Of a DNA stretch of 64,000 nucleotides, positions 31,580-42,639 are shown piece by piece; the first letter of the stretch is position 1, and every line of letters starts with the position of its first letter. A program made the translations under genes and the position numbers. The stretch is from Cladopsammia gracilis (lineage: Eukaryota > Cnidaria > Anthozoa > Scleractinia > Dendrophylliidae). Below the pieces are notes generated by a model. The model worked only from the letters and a program-made list of their open reading frames with translations. It was not told the origin of the DNA and ran no database searches. Location of the stretch: positions 462,501 through 526,500 of the forward strand of contig JAJGOT010000138.1 of assembly GCA_022457155.1 (NCBI GenBank), read 5' to 3'.

Positions 31580-31917
31580 TTAGCTAGCACTGCTTGCCTC
31601 ATTGAGCTTTTTAAGAAGTATATTTTCCAGCTGCTTCAAGGCATAGCTCTTCCTTTTTGGACAGATATCTAGCACATGCTCTTCTAAGATCTTGAAGAGA
31701 TGTTTCCAGCAATCTGCATACTCTAAATTGAAAGTGTAGTAGACTGCAAGTAGAGACACCAATGATGATGCGAAAACGCTGATCTCATCACTGACTGGTA
31801 GGCACACACATCTTTCTCTAAAATAAGGAACACTTGAGCTTTATCTAGACAGCCTTCTCCCTCAGCCAAAATTAGGTAAGGATGATTTGATGGAACGTTA
31901 CTTAGAAAGCTTTCCAT
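31580..31917 (-). pseudogene. C-terminal fragment of an uncharacterised protein
   Basis: Two overlapping minus frames (31723-31917 and 31580-31807) read as one segment with a frameshift near 31800: ILAEGEGCLDKAQVFLILE, then SLVSLLAVYYTFNLEYADCW and a basic tail. The pattern of a helix followed by YYTFNLEY resembles C-terminal ends of uncharacterised, often multicopy metazoan proteins. Function unknown. Confidence 0.4.
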
Positions 31918-31956
31918 GTTGTCGCCTGCCTAGAATACATAAATGAAAGAACATTA

Positions 31957-33300
31957 CTATATATGACCACTTGTTACCACAACAATTCTGTGACTTGAGT
32001 GTAGTATTTTCTTGAGCTCTTCTCTCATGTGAAACGGTAAAACGACATGATCTCCTTTGAAGATAACTCCGTTTTGTAATGTGAGTTCTTCCTTGAAGGG
32101 AAAGTAGTCATGAACTTCCTGTGGCAAGTGAAGTTTGCTTTCTGGCCACCCTTGTTGAATCACACTGGCTAGTGTTTCGAGTACCACATCTTCGCGAGTG
32201 CAGTCTTGGATCCTGCATAAGGTTTCCTCTCTCACTGGGAGATAGTGCAGCATGTTTATCTCCTCTGCCTCTTTCTCTGTTGGAGATCTCGTGTCTGTAA
32301 TTGTCATGACATCTTCTTGATCCTTGACAAATTCCTTGTGTGGCAGATAGGCCCGACTCAGGGTGTCAGCTAGGAATAGTGAAGTTCCCTTTTTGTAGGT
32401 AACTTCAAATTCGAAACGCTGGAGCCTCAATAGCATTCGTTGTAGCCTCTGGTGAACTTAGGTGACTTTTATTGGAGATTGCCTCTAAAGGCTCGTGGTC
32501 AGACTCGACTAGTACCTTCCTTCCATACAGGTAAGTTTGAAACTTCTCCATTCCGAAGACTATGGCCAGCAGTTCCTTTTTAATTTGAGCATATTGGATC
32601 TGTAGGAGTCATGGATCTTGATGCATACGCAACAGGGTGCCCATCCTGCATTAAAAATGTGCCCAGGCCATGCATGGATGCATCACATTGTAGTACCGGT
32701 ACCATGCCTGTGTGGAAGAACTTCAGGACTGTTGTTGCAGAGAGAACTTCCTTTGTTTGTTCCAGGGCTACACCATGGACCTGCTCATCCCATACGAACT
32801 GTGTCGCTTTTGGTTGGTTCACGTTGTGGGGTGGTGACCTCGGACAGTTTGGGTGCAAACTTCTGTAGTTAGTTGGTCATTCCCAGGAGACGCTGTACAC
32901 CTTGTTTGTCGGTTGGGGTAGGCATCTCTCTGATTGCGATGACTTTGTCAAGGTCTGGCTTGAGTCCGTCTGCTGAGAGGATACTTCCTTTAGCTTGAGC
33001 TGCAACTTTGCGCTGTTTAGCTTTACACCTTTATCTCGTCACCGTTTTAAGAGTCCTTTGAGTTTTTCATCGTGATCTTGTATGGCTTCTGCATCTGTCG
33101 CTCCACTGCCAAAGACGAGAATATCATCAACAATTGCTTTGCACCTCTCTGTTCCGGAAAGTGCTTGATCAAGTCTTTGCTGGAACTCCTCTGGGGCAGG
33201 TGATATGCCAAATGGCATTCTGAGCCATCTGTACCTTCCCCAGGGGGGCACCAAATGTGGTTGCATAACTGCTGTCTTCATCAAGAGACCTGAAGTGCTT
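31957..33300 (-). pseudogene. Truncated gypsy pol (RT palm, RNase H, integrase start)
   Basis: Minus pieces 33039-33300, 32580-32858 and 31957-32436. RT: GRYRWLRMPFGISPAPEEFQ and the catalytic box IVDDILVFGSG. RNase H: LQCDASMHGLGTFL and PVAYASRSM. Connection to integrase: KKGTSLFLADTLSRAYL and LHSSH. Fingers and most of the integrase are missing, and there are stops or frameshifts near 33040, 32880 and 32440. It is of the same broad type as the relic at 2020-6449 and not the MYND lineage. No LTRs found. Confidence 0.85.
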
Positions 33301-33381
33301 CTTTCTTTTGTTCTAAATAAGCTGGCAATAGGCCATCGGGATCTTTTACTTGTTCCTCTACCTCTGATGGATCCACAACGC

Positions 33382-34386
33382 CTATAAATTGACCAGATAG
33401 ATGCAAAATTCTGCCAACCTGCATTCGTGCATGGCTTTGGTTCTCGCTTCATTGGTACTCTGCATGGTTTTTAACATTATGGCCAGCTGGCATCCTCTTA
33501 AACCTTCACTATTGACTTCTGATACTTGACAACGTAGTTCTTCGAAGCCCCTGCCAGTTTCTTCGCAGTCGTCTGTGTCCGATTCCTGGGAAGATGGGAG
33601 CTGATTTTCCCCACTTGATCCTGGCTGGGTAGATTCTTGAGTTTCTTCTTCAAGTAATGATACCCCAAGGATGCTTTGTAAATCTTCTGTCAGGCGGTCG
33701 TCTTGCATGGTTGGCATCGCGACTTCACTGTGTCGATCGACATTACTGACTATCTTCTGCGCCCATGCAATACAGTCCATTGTGTGTTCTCTTAGCCACT
33801 GGTTTGCCTCGGGTACTACCCTCGCTAGACTCTTAAAATGGTATTTGTTTAAATGCCTGCTCATTACATCATTGTGTTCTGCACCAAAATCCATATCCAT
33901 CTGGCATGTGATGTACATGCTACAAGCAATTGCAAAAAGACTTGTAGTGCATATTTCGAGGCTAAGATGGTTTTCAGCAAGACCCCACCCCCTCCCCCGT
34001 TATCAATGTTGTACCAGATCAAAAATGCCATTCAAACTAACAGTCATCAACATTGAAAGTGGAGGGGGGTAAATAGCACATGGCATTGATTTGTGGTACA
34101 CGGTTGCTTTTATACGAATGAACATTTTTTTGGAAAGTGTCTCAACCTTCTTGCAATTGCTTGTAGCTTGGCAGTAAAAACCTTGGGCTTTTTTCCATTT
34201 GGCGTCGTGTGATGTAAATCCTCCCTGACAGATGATCTTCCAATCGTCTGCATCCAGTAAACCCACAAAGGCTTCGTTGAGGAAGATGACTTCGGTGGCA
34301 GAATCAATCATAGCCTTGTTGAAACTCTTTTGCTTTGTAACTCGTGCTATTCTTTTTATCGGCACAATCTGGAATGCGGGTGACAA
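33382..34386 (-). pseudogene. SF3-helicase-like protein, ATPase part
   Basis: Two minus frames, 34003-34386 and 33382-33918. The first has a Walker B-like ATEVIFLNEAF, then DDWKIICQGGFTSHDAKWK. The second starts MYITCQMDMDFGAEHNDVM and RHLNKYHFKSL, like the sensor and arginine-finger region of superfamily 3 helicases of the parvovirus NS1 type. The Walker A loop is not seen. An intron-like gap (about 33920-34170) begins after YCQAT. A stop near 34455 breaks the upstream frame. The C-terminus merges with gypsy sequence near 33300-33380. Family call is inferred. Confidence 0.4.
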
Positions 34387-34882
34387 AGGTCTTGTTTTTC
34401 TGCTGTCTGCGACACCAATTGCACATGGAACTGGCTGCTTGTGCTGTTTGGGTCAAAATAACGCCACAAAATCTGCACAGAACTTCTTCATGTCTTTGAA
34501 GTTTTTGGAGTCTAGATCGTTTCTGTGATCGTACTCCACGAACGCTCTTGGGGAGGAAACGTCTTTCTGCAAAGAAATCGGGGAAATGTTTTTCACATTC
34601 TTAGCTACAAACAAAATGAGTTTACCTTGGATACCTTTCCCAATTTCTTTTCTACTTCCGAAAAGTCACACTATTCCCCTTTAGTAACTGGAAGAACTTG
34701 GCCCGGGTTGGGTATTTCACTACCAGGAGATTTTTCTAACAGAATATTTCACTAGAAATTTCACTACTAAATCACTTCAAGTACGATCCAACAAGTGAAC
34801 TTGTATGTTGACTACAGTTATCTTGCGAGCACAAAGTTGATGTTTTCACATAGATTAATCCTTTCTTGCCAGTTATTCTTAC

Positions 34883-35055
34883 CTGTGATTCTGGTATAAT
34901 TTCTTCAACGAATGATCCTAACGTAAAGCTCCAAAACCAGTCATCTTGGACTTCTACCAGGTCTTTTGTAATCTTCAACTGGCACAACATTTTCGCTCAG
35001 CACAGGAAATTGGGAGTCCTCGTCGTCGCTGATATCAAGTTCATCTTGAAGAGCC
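34883..35055 (-). pseudogene. Internal exon of the SF3-like gene (tentative)
   Basis: An acceptor (ATTAAAG) at the right and a consensus donor (CACAG before GTAAGA) at the left bound 173 nt. Starting in the phase left by exon 1 gives ALQDELDISDDEDSQFPVL, then a stop. Another frame gives KDLVEVQDDWFWSFTLGSF up to the donor. A frameshift inside the exon reconciles both. Confidence 0.4.
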
Positions 35056-35252
35056 CTTTAATAGAACAAAAATAATTCCATGTTTAAAAAACATGAAATG
35101 ACTAACCATACTGCTATAAAGTAATTTAAAAAATGTTGAGTGTCAAATCACTGCCGGCTAATTGTTTTCCTTTAGTATAAATATGAAAATGATTATGTCT
35201 TGTTGTTTGGAAGAATAGGTTAAACTTACACAGCAGAAAGTCGCTTACTCAC

Positions 35253-35563
35253 CTAAAGCAATATTGATAACGTGTCCCAGATCCCATTAAACACGGATTC
35301 TTGTGATCCTTCAGTACTTGACATAGAGTATTCAGGTCATGGCTGCCCCTTTTCCTCAATGCTCTGGATACGTAAAATTTAAGTCCACAACTCCCGAGTG
35401 CACTTTGTATTTTCAGCGGATTTATAGGTGACCCATTTTGCGTCTGACACGCAACCCAATACAAGACGGCCGGTAATACCTGCTTTCCTGGCGATGATAG
35501 TTGGGAAGCATTAATTGACGACTCGTCGTTCGACTCATCGCTTTCTCTTGAACTTTGTGGCAT
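35253..35563 (-). CDS. First exon of the SF3-like gene (tentative)
   Basis: ATG at 35561-35563 opens MPQSSRESDESNDESS, an acidic Ser-rich start. A globular part follows (VLPAVLYWVACQTQNGSPIN and LNTLCQVLKDHKNPCL). The exon ends at TTTAG with a strong donor GTGAGTAAG. No known domain recognised. Confidence 0.45.
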
Positions 35564-36229
35564 TTTCCGCTTTTTTGTGTCAAATTGTGACGTACTTATT
35601 GCGGAAAAGAAAAAGCAGACTACCTTGACTTTTGACAATTTCAAATCACACTCGTCTCGTTTGTCGCAGACCCAATTCTACGCTGTGTCAATTTCTTTGT
35701 CTTGCACGCGCCAAATACATTTAAAGCCAACAACGAAGCACTGTTTCTCCACTGTTGCAATGATGTTGCATTCTGCTTAGTCACAAATAAGTTTACTGTT
35801 GAGTTGTAAGCACGGCTTACTCATTTTGGTTGTGGACTAAAGCGGTTTTATTTCTCTGTTTAAGTATACTGCTCCGAGAAAAGCATCTGAAACATCAACC
35901 AATCACTGATCGTAAAAGTATCCGAAGGGAATAGAAACTCGCATTTCATTGGGCCAGGACACTTCTTAGAAAATGATACAATGACATTTGGGAAATAAAC
36001 CACCAATCAGAATTCAGCTCTGTAAACTAATTTATTTTGTCATTTGACCCTGACATTCGTCTTCATCAAGGACAAACAAGAAAAGTATGGCATCAATTAA
36101 GACAATAAACAAATACGACCACATCTGCTGTGGACAGCTTCGATATGGATTTCTTAGACCACCTTGAATTGCCTGGTTTTGGTCGGATTTTCTTTGAACT
36201 TAACAACTTTATTTTCGTCTGCCATTTGT
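35564..36229. other. 5' flank without a clear gene
   Basis: A short minus ORF starts at the ATG at 36223-36225 (MADENKVVKFKENPTKTRQF) and stops after about 23 codons, directly beside the Ngaro copy A terminus. It may be the interrupted end of a neighbouring exon. Nothing else was recognised. Confidence 0.35.
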
Positions 36230-36607
36230 AAATACACTGAAAACCAACCATCGAAATAAGGCTCTCTGCCCACCATAAGGGTGGGAGGGATGGGAAAGAA
36301 GAAAATGCACTAATTCAAAGCAGTGTGTAGTGAATGACTAAACAACAGCTAATGCCCGATTTAACCCCTTAACAATATAAGAAATACGATATCTACACAA
36401 TGACTGATTAAAACAGTAACAGTAACGATAATAGGAATTAAGCATTTTGAAGAGTCCCCCAAAATAAAGCAATTCCCCAGTATATCTCAAACGACCACTA
36501 ACATATAAGTCAAGACACATCATTTTGTTTGGCATGAAGAGAGCTTTATTACCATGTGATGAAATACACTGAAAACCAACCATCGAAATAAGGCTCTCTG
36601 CCCACCA
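36230..36607 (-). repeat. Ngaro A B1-A2-B2 terminal cluster
   Basis: B copies (ATACACTGAAAACCAACCAT start) at 36562-36607 and 36230-36275 bracket A2 at 36296-36470. Linkers of about 90 and 20 bp lie between them. Confidence 0.85.
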
Positions 36608-36669
36608 AACCCCCCAAACAAAATGATGAATCCTGAATACGAAGACGACGCGATATTAACCACTTACTG

Positions 36670-37665
36670 TTAATGACTAACACATTTTGCAACCCGTAAC
36701 TTAGCTGGTAAGGCAAATTCAAGGTAACTCTTGTAAGCCTCTGAAGACCAGTCCTCAAACACTTGGATAAGTTCACCAGGAAGCCCACACTGAAATGCCC
36801 AATTCGCCCCACCCCTACGAAATGAGTGCCCTCTATAAGTGTGTGCCTGAGGAACACCCACTGACAATAAACGCCTGCGAAAAACCCTGACAAAAAGACT
36901 TTTAGTGATGGGGAAAAGAGATCCGTCCGACGAAGTGAGAACAAAGGCAGGTCCTGTGGAACCCGCGGGAGTAAGGGCACACATGCGGTGAAACATAGTA
37001 ACGGGGCATAAGGGCGAATTGGGAATAACAACAAGGGGTAATTGTAAGTGACGTGACCCTGTCTGATTGGTCTTAGACCACTTGAAAGTGACTGTGAGGC
37101 CATGGGGAGCCGAAACTATATCCCCTCTGCACAAATGCTTACGAGGATCAAATGATCGAAAGGAAAAAGGAACAATGTTGGAAATGCGGGCAAACAAGAA
37201 AAATGCAAACAAAAATGCATAGGAAAAGGTGACTTCTTCCGGTGAAGAATCAGAAGCACAGGAAAACTGAACTAGGTTAAAAAGAATGGACGGTGTGACG
37301 GGAGGTGCCCGAACTGGATAGTGTAACGCAATCCTATCAATACCTCGAAGTGTGACTCTAATGGCGAATGATTTAAGCGAGGGAAATTCCAGCCCCAGAG
37401 CAACATGCAAAAAATTAACCCCACTAAGATAGTTTCGGACTGAGGCTGGAGTCATAGATCGACTTAAAAACTGACAAAACAGGCAAATAGTGTCCACTGA
37501 AACTGGTAAGGAATCTAACGAGAAATATAAACAAAAGAAAAAATAAGTCCGCCCCTGCGTAAGATGATTCTTGTGAGTTCCAGCAGCAAAGGCCGCTTTG
37601 CGTGTGACCTTCAAGTCTCGCCGTAGATCTTTGAGTTCACGATCTACAAAGATAAAAGTAATCAA
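36670..37665 (-). CDS. Ngaro A tyrosine recombinase
   Basis: An intact 331-codon frame. The N-terminal SAM-like region has MTPASVRNYLSGVNFLHVAL. The catalytic core has FLFARISNIVPFS (first Arg), YRGHSFRRGGANWAFQCG (H-x-x-R) and a C-terminal YKSYLEF (nucleophile Tyr). All R, H-x-x-R and Y positions are present. It joins element circles to target DNA in this order of retroelements. It is the best-preserved gene of the copy, and its start overlaps the RNase H end. Confidence 0.9.
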   Translation of the reverse strand: MITFIFVDRELKDLRRDLKVTRKAAFAAGTHKNHLTQGRTYFFFCLYFSLDSLPVSVDTICLFCQFLSRSMTPASVRNYLSGVNFLHVALGLEFPSLKSFAIRVTLRGIDRIALHYPVRAPPVTPSILFNLVQFSCASDSSPEEVTFSYAFLFAFFLFARISNIVPFSFRSFDPRKHLCRGDIVSAPHGLTVTFKWSKTNQTGSRHLQLPLVVIPNSPLCPVTMFHRMCALTPAGSTGPAFVLTSSDGSLFPITKSLFVRVFRRRLLSVGVPQAHTYRGHSFRRGGANWAFQCGLPGELIQVFEDWSSEAYKSYLEFALPAKLRVAKCVSH

Positions 37666-39231
37666 TAATTGTAAATGTTAAAGACGTCTGGCGGCACAGC
37701 TGCTTCTGTGAGGTTAGGAAACAATTCGAGTCTACGGAATTGATTCTCAAAAGCGCGGTCAAGGTGCCAACGCGACAGTAAATCCGCGGCGCGATTCTCC
37801 TGACCCGACAAGTGAACGGCGCGCATTTCAAACTCCAGAGAGGCGGTGACAAACCAGATTTCGCGTAGAATGCTAGCCAGCGACTGATCCTTCACCTTCC
37901 CCGACGTGAGCGCGGAAACTACGGCTGAGTTGTCACAAAACACTTGAATACCTAAACCCGCCCATAAGTGACCCCACAAGGGAAACTAAAATGGCTAGCG
38001 CTTCCAACAAATGAATTTCGGGAAACTGAGCGATGACGTCTGAAGGAAACACCACGTGGAAATACTGGGACTGAGAAAGACCGCCACATCCTGATAAACA
38101 AGCATCCGTGGAAAAGACAGTATCGGGTTCAGTCCATTGCAGAGGAGAAATAATTGAAACGCCGTTGTAACTCCTCATGAAACGAAGCCACCACGCAATA
38201 TCCTTACGAAACTCCCCAGTGAGACGAGTATGGTAGGAATTCCGTTTTAGTGTTCTCAACAATGCTAAAATCCGAGACAGAAACAGTCGACTCTGTCGTA
38301 CACATTTGGAAACGAACGAAAGTTTACCAGGTAGCGATTGAAGTTCAGCTTTAGTGGCAGATCGCCGGACAGACCATGAACTCAGGAGCGACTCAATTTC
38401 TTCCAAGCGCTCCGGTGTGACCGACATTGTCATTTGTACAGTATCGAACTGTACACCCAAACAAGTGGCGATCGTGGCGGGAGGGCAAGCTTTGCTAGGA
38501 GACTCATCTAGACCAAGTTCCTCCAGAGGAAGACCACAATGTTCGTATCCCTGCCACGCTGTATCGGGAGTAGCTATCCCAATAAAATCATCCAGATAAC
38601 TGAGTGTCTGATGCCCTTCAGCCTCACAAATATAACAAACTGCCGTAGTAATACGTTGACAAGCTATCGCGGCCGACCGCAAACCCATTGGCAAAACAAC
38701 GTCAAAATAGAGATCATGTTTCCAACAATAACCCAATAAAGGGTAGTCCCGAGGGTCCACGGGAAATTGACGGTAAGCCAGTTTTAGATCACGTTTGTAG
38801 ATTAAACAGCCAGTGCCTGTAGACCAGATGAGAGACGCAATGTTATGCACAGTGGGATATGTCAATGAAATCTCTTCCCCTAAATAACTGGAAGAGGAAA
38901 TTCCATCGTTCACTGAAGTGCCGGCAGGCCAACTTAAATCCACGATGATTCGATGCTCAGCTGAATCTTGTTTTGGCACTGTGTTCAACGGAGACGATAC
39001 AACTGGACACGAGAAAGGGTTTGACGTGTAAGGCCCTATTACAGCGTTCTGAGACCTCTCAGTTAACAAGTAGGCGTCAATTGTATCGGGAAATGACAAC
39101 GCACCCTGATGATTTCGCAATTGACTGAGTGGAAAACCATATGTGGAATAATCGTAACCAACGGGCCAGCCGTACTCCAGAAATTCGCATATCTGAACGT
39201 CGGAATAATTACTCAACAAGAAGCTGTACAC
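37662..39231 (-). pseudogene. Ngaro A reverse transcriptase and RNase H
   Basis: The main frame 37933-39231 (432 codons) has TVPKQDSAEHRIIVDLSWP, YKRDLKLAYRQFPVDPRDYP, LPMGLRSAAIACQR and the catalytic box LSYLDDFIG. RNase H begins STDACLSGCGG. The rest lies in the frame 37662-37979 (FCDNSAVVSAL, then HLSGQENRAADLLSRW). A frameshift near 37950 or a programmed shift separates them. Otherwise the domain is complete. Confidence 0.92.
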
Positions 39232-39239
39232 AGCTTGAA

Positions 39240-40375
39240 CTCGTGGCGCCTTTAACTCATTGCAGCATTGATTCCCAAGTGATTTGAGTGCTTTTACAGA
39301 GAAACATAAGCTTAAAATTATATCTCAAAGGCTCCTAAGAGCCAGCCCGAGAAGAAGAAACGCTAACGCGTAACGCGTAACGCAATATTGCCGTAAGCTT
39401 TAATACGTTTTCACACTGACACAGTTCGATATATATTTTTAAATTAAACGTAAGGATTTTTGACGAACGAAAAAAAAAAGTACATCACTTTCATAAAGTC
39501 CAGTTCGAAAAAAGAAAAAAAAAAAGAAAAAAAGAAAAAAAAAAAAGGACTTGATGGAGATTCGAACTCGGGCCGTCTGGGACTAAGCCACAAACTCATT
39601 CACTGCGCTGTCCAAGCGCACATACTACCTAAGAACTAAATTTTATTATTTTAAGCTAGATACACATCAGAACGCGTGTTTAGGTTGCAAAATCCTTTTA
39701 GATCGATTTTAATCTTGCACTAAAAACTCCAAATGCGAAACATCTGTAAGCTTATTGTTGTCTATATTCGTTTACATCAAATTAATTATTGTTATCGTTG
39801 GATTCACGTTGAATTCCTGTTACGAAATGTGTTCGTAACAAAGCATTTGCTCACTAAGTTTACAGCTGATGGAAGGAGCGAGTGAGTGAGTGAGAGAATG
39901 AATTTTATTTAAACACACTTGCCGATTACCTGTTCATCATGCTTTCACGTATACAAGGGTTTAAAAGTAAGACTACACTGCATTCACTAGATTCAGTAGC
40001 TGACACTTAAGCTCGACCCGGAGCTCGATCGCTAAGCAAATGGCAAGTTTAATATATAAAACACAGAACTTGCCAGAGCAAAAATCCCACAGGAATAAGC
40101 GGCGAACACAATATCAAACGGTCCTATCCATCCATGAACGCCTTGAATTGTCTTGAAAGTGTGCAGTTGTATGCAGTAGTTCTTTATCTTGCTTCTCGAG
40201 TACACAAACGGAGAGATTTTACGGTATGTATTTCATGGCCGAAAGCCATATAGTCGTCTATATAGACTTAAATATGCGTGCATAAATTTGCATGCGCTAA
40301 TGTGACACGAAAAAAAACAAGAAAAGTCAACGCCGGATTTATACCTCGTGTGCTTCGCCACGAGTAAATACTGAC
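39240..40375. mobile_element. About 1.1-kb noncoding insertion in Ngaro A
   Basis: Splits the gag-RT junction: SRLNIPHWRQYL is to its right and FLLSNYSDVQICEFLEYG to its left. The ends show ACTCGTGGCG and its complement (about 39240 and 40366), though part of the right end is also a small local hairpin. Inside are A-rich tracts (39470-39550), a tRNA-like stretch and a GTGA-repeat followed by ATTTTATTTAAAC. TSD not resolved. Confidence 0.45.
39540..39632 (-). mobile_element. tRNA-like SINE fragment
   Basis: On the minus strand a B-box-like GAGTTCGAATCTCC with upstream AGTGAATGAGTTTGTGGC, followed by a long T-rich run (A-rich on the plus strand). No full cloverleaf could be drawn, so this is a SINE-like relic and not a tRNA gene. 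Confidence 0.4.
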
Positions 40376-41779
40376 GCCAGTGAGGTATATTTAACCGAGA
40401 CGGGACGGGCAAACGACAAGAAGCATAATTAGGGAGACCAGATTCGTGCACGCGTTCGTGCAACATGACGAAATCCGTCGGAGACAGGGTTAACTGTTCG
40501 CGCAGCGGAATAACATCATCGACTGAAACACTTGACGATGAAACTTGACTGAGTGAAGCAACACTTAAACTATCGCTTGAACTAACTGAGGACTCAACTT
40601 GACTTGACTGAACTTTAACTTTAACAATGACAATAGGCGAAACACCCTGACTGACCTGACTTACTGACTTGTCACAATGTGATCTGGAAACTGGAAGCCC
40701 GAGACACTAAGACATGAAATAGGAAACACGACACGAGAACAATTTGAAACAGAATCATCCTTATTGTCAATAAAACACACAGGTTCGCGTCGAGAGTCTA
40801 TCCCGAACAGTCAGGCATCCGAAATAATGTTCGTAGGAGATGGATTACCTTTTGCCGAACCAACCAACGGGCACTCTGAGGAATTCTCTCGATGCCGTTC
40901 CACTTCTTGCTTCGTGAGCCAGCATTTCGCGCAAATATGTTGCGCCCACTTACGTTCGTTCCTGATGAGGCGATAATGATCCTTGCTGAACGAACACTTG
41001 CCATTTTGGAAGGCTTTGCAAAACTGAACCTGCTGTTTCGTGGCCTACGGGCTCGAAGATCGCAGCTGATTTGCTCTGGGAAGGCGAAGGATTGAAGCAT
41101 AGCCGGCGGCAAATTTGGCTACAGTCAAGTTGTCATACGAAACTTCTTTACACACGTAAGATAGACTTAGTTCACTGTGCGGCCAAATTTGCGGGTGCAA
41201 TACTCGGCTTGTGATCTTCCCTGTTTTCCCCGACCGCAACTTCTTACCTCGTTTTTGTCGCTCATTGCGGCCACTCCGTTTGCCTTCGTCATCCGAGTCC
41301 TCGGTACCACTTGAAGAATCAGAAAGCCCAAGCTGTTGTAACTTGTTTTCGACGCGGGTATTTAAATCGGGTAAGGCACAGACGTCCTTAACTGTTAGTT
41401 TGGTGGGCGGTAAGAAAAATGGGCGGTGGAGAAACGAGCGACTCCTCCTGTTGTCCTTTTAGCTTGGCGTTTTACTGTTGCAGCATTGAAAGTTCTCGCT
41501 GCAGCTCCCGAAGTTCCGACGAACGAAGAGATGCCTCGTTCTCTGCTTTCGCTGCTGCCAAGGCAGTGCGAAGTCAATCCGGATTGGCCGGGGTACCGAC
41601 AACGATGGCGAAGGAATGGACCCGGCAGACAACTTAGCGTCCAAACCAGGGTCCAAACGCTTCTTCTGAACTGGTGATTTCAAAGCCAATTTGCCGAGAC
41701 CTTTCAGACCGGGCGAAAGACCAGCCTCCAATGCGGAGTAATCGACCCGCCGAACAGAACGACGTTCACGATTAGCCAT
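40376..41779 (-). pseudogene. Ngaro A gag
   Basis: Starts at the ATG at 41777-41779 (MANRERRSVRRVDYSALEAG) immediately inside A1. It continues in broken frames: KRLDPGLDAKLSAGSIPSPS, then KITSRVLHPQIWPHSELSLS (about 41045-41239), then a C-terminal piece near 40400 (PVPSRLNIPHWRQYL). Several frameshifts occur. The segment around IWPHSELSLSYV recurs in gag proteins of cnidarian retroelements as I recall them. Confidence 0.65.
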
Positions 41780-41783
41780 GATA

Positions 41784-41988
41784 AAAGAAGAAAATGCACT
41801 AATTCAAAGCAGTGTGTAGTGAATGACTAAACAAGAGCTAATGCCCGATCTAACCCCTTAACAATATAAAGGCACGTGCTTGAAATATGAAGCTATAAGA
41901 AATACGATATCTACACGATGACTGATGAAAACAGTAACAGTAACGATAATAGGAATTAAGCATTTTGAAGAGTCCCCCAAAATAAAGC
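41784..41988 (-). repeat. Ngaro A A1 terminal repeat
   Basis: Direct copy of A2 (36296-36470) plus a 29-bp insertion. Confidence 0.85.
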
Positions 41989-41989
41989 G

Positions 41990-42636
41990 ATTTTTGAAGT
42001 TCACGTTTGTTAGGGCTACGCCATTGTGATCTCCAAGGCTTCCTTGCGACCAGAAATATTCTTCGTCTGTTGGAGTGTATGGCTGAGCTTTATGTGGCCG
42101 TTTGCCTCTGCCTTGGTATCTGAGGATTTTTGCTTTCGCGTTCAGGGTCTCTTGAGACTTTTTGAATTTGCAACCAGTGATTATACTTGTCGCACAGCTC
42201 TTCTGGCGAAGATGAAAATCCAAGGATGCTTGCATCACTCAGTGCGAGTCCGGTTCATATTCTGAGCCATCTAGTTTCCTTACTTCTGCGTAAAATTTCA
42301 TCAGAATTTAGTCTAGAGCTTGTGGAGTATATGTTTTTGTCAATAGTTCGTGCGGCACACAATTTTCGCCACACTGTCAGCCATGTTTGTGTCGTCGCTG
42401 TTCGCTGTTGCGAGCTTGAGGACACAATCATTGTTGTGGCCACTGTTTGCTGTGTTCCATTTGAAATTACTGACATTTCTGTGAACAAACTCATCAAATG
42501 GCCCAAAAAACTCTGGTGGCAATGGGTCAAAGGACATATGGGAGAAAACATTTTCAGTAGAGGCCTTATCTAAAGTGAAAAATTCCTCCATTTTGAAAAA
42601 AGCCCACAATTTGGACCAGTAAGTTGCTATTGCCAT
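41990..42636 (-). pseudogene. Crypton/DUF3504-like (QRICH1/ZMYM-type) ORF
   Basis: Minus pieces 42340-42636 (MEEFFTLDKASTENVF), 42255-42551 and 41858-42238. The last holds KSQETLNAKAKILRYQGRGK followed by AQPYTPTDEEYFWSQGSLG, which resembles the region before the catalytic part of the Crypton-derived DUF3504 domain in QRICH1/ZMYM-like proteins. Frames change at about 42250 and an in-frame stop is present. Ngaro A abuts it after NVNFKNRF, so the 3' half is missing or displaced. Confidence 0.5.
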
Positions 42637-42639
42637 AGT

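Larger units (their letters stand above)
36230..41988 (-). mobile_element. Ngaro-type (DIRS-order) retroelement, copy A
   Basis: A minus element with the order gag, RT-RNase H, tyrosine recombinase and split direct repeats rather than LTRs. A1 is 41784-41988 and A2 36296-36470, sharing AAGAAAATGCACTAATTC and TTAAGCATTTTGAAGAG. B1 is 36562-36607 and B2 36230-36275 (46 bp identical). This A1-ORFs-B1-A2-B2 layout is the known Ngaro arrangement; no DAM methylase was seen. A1 has a 29-bp insertion relative to A2. A noncoding insertion occupies 39240-40375. Confidence 0.88.
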
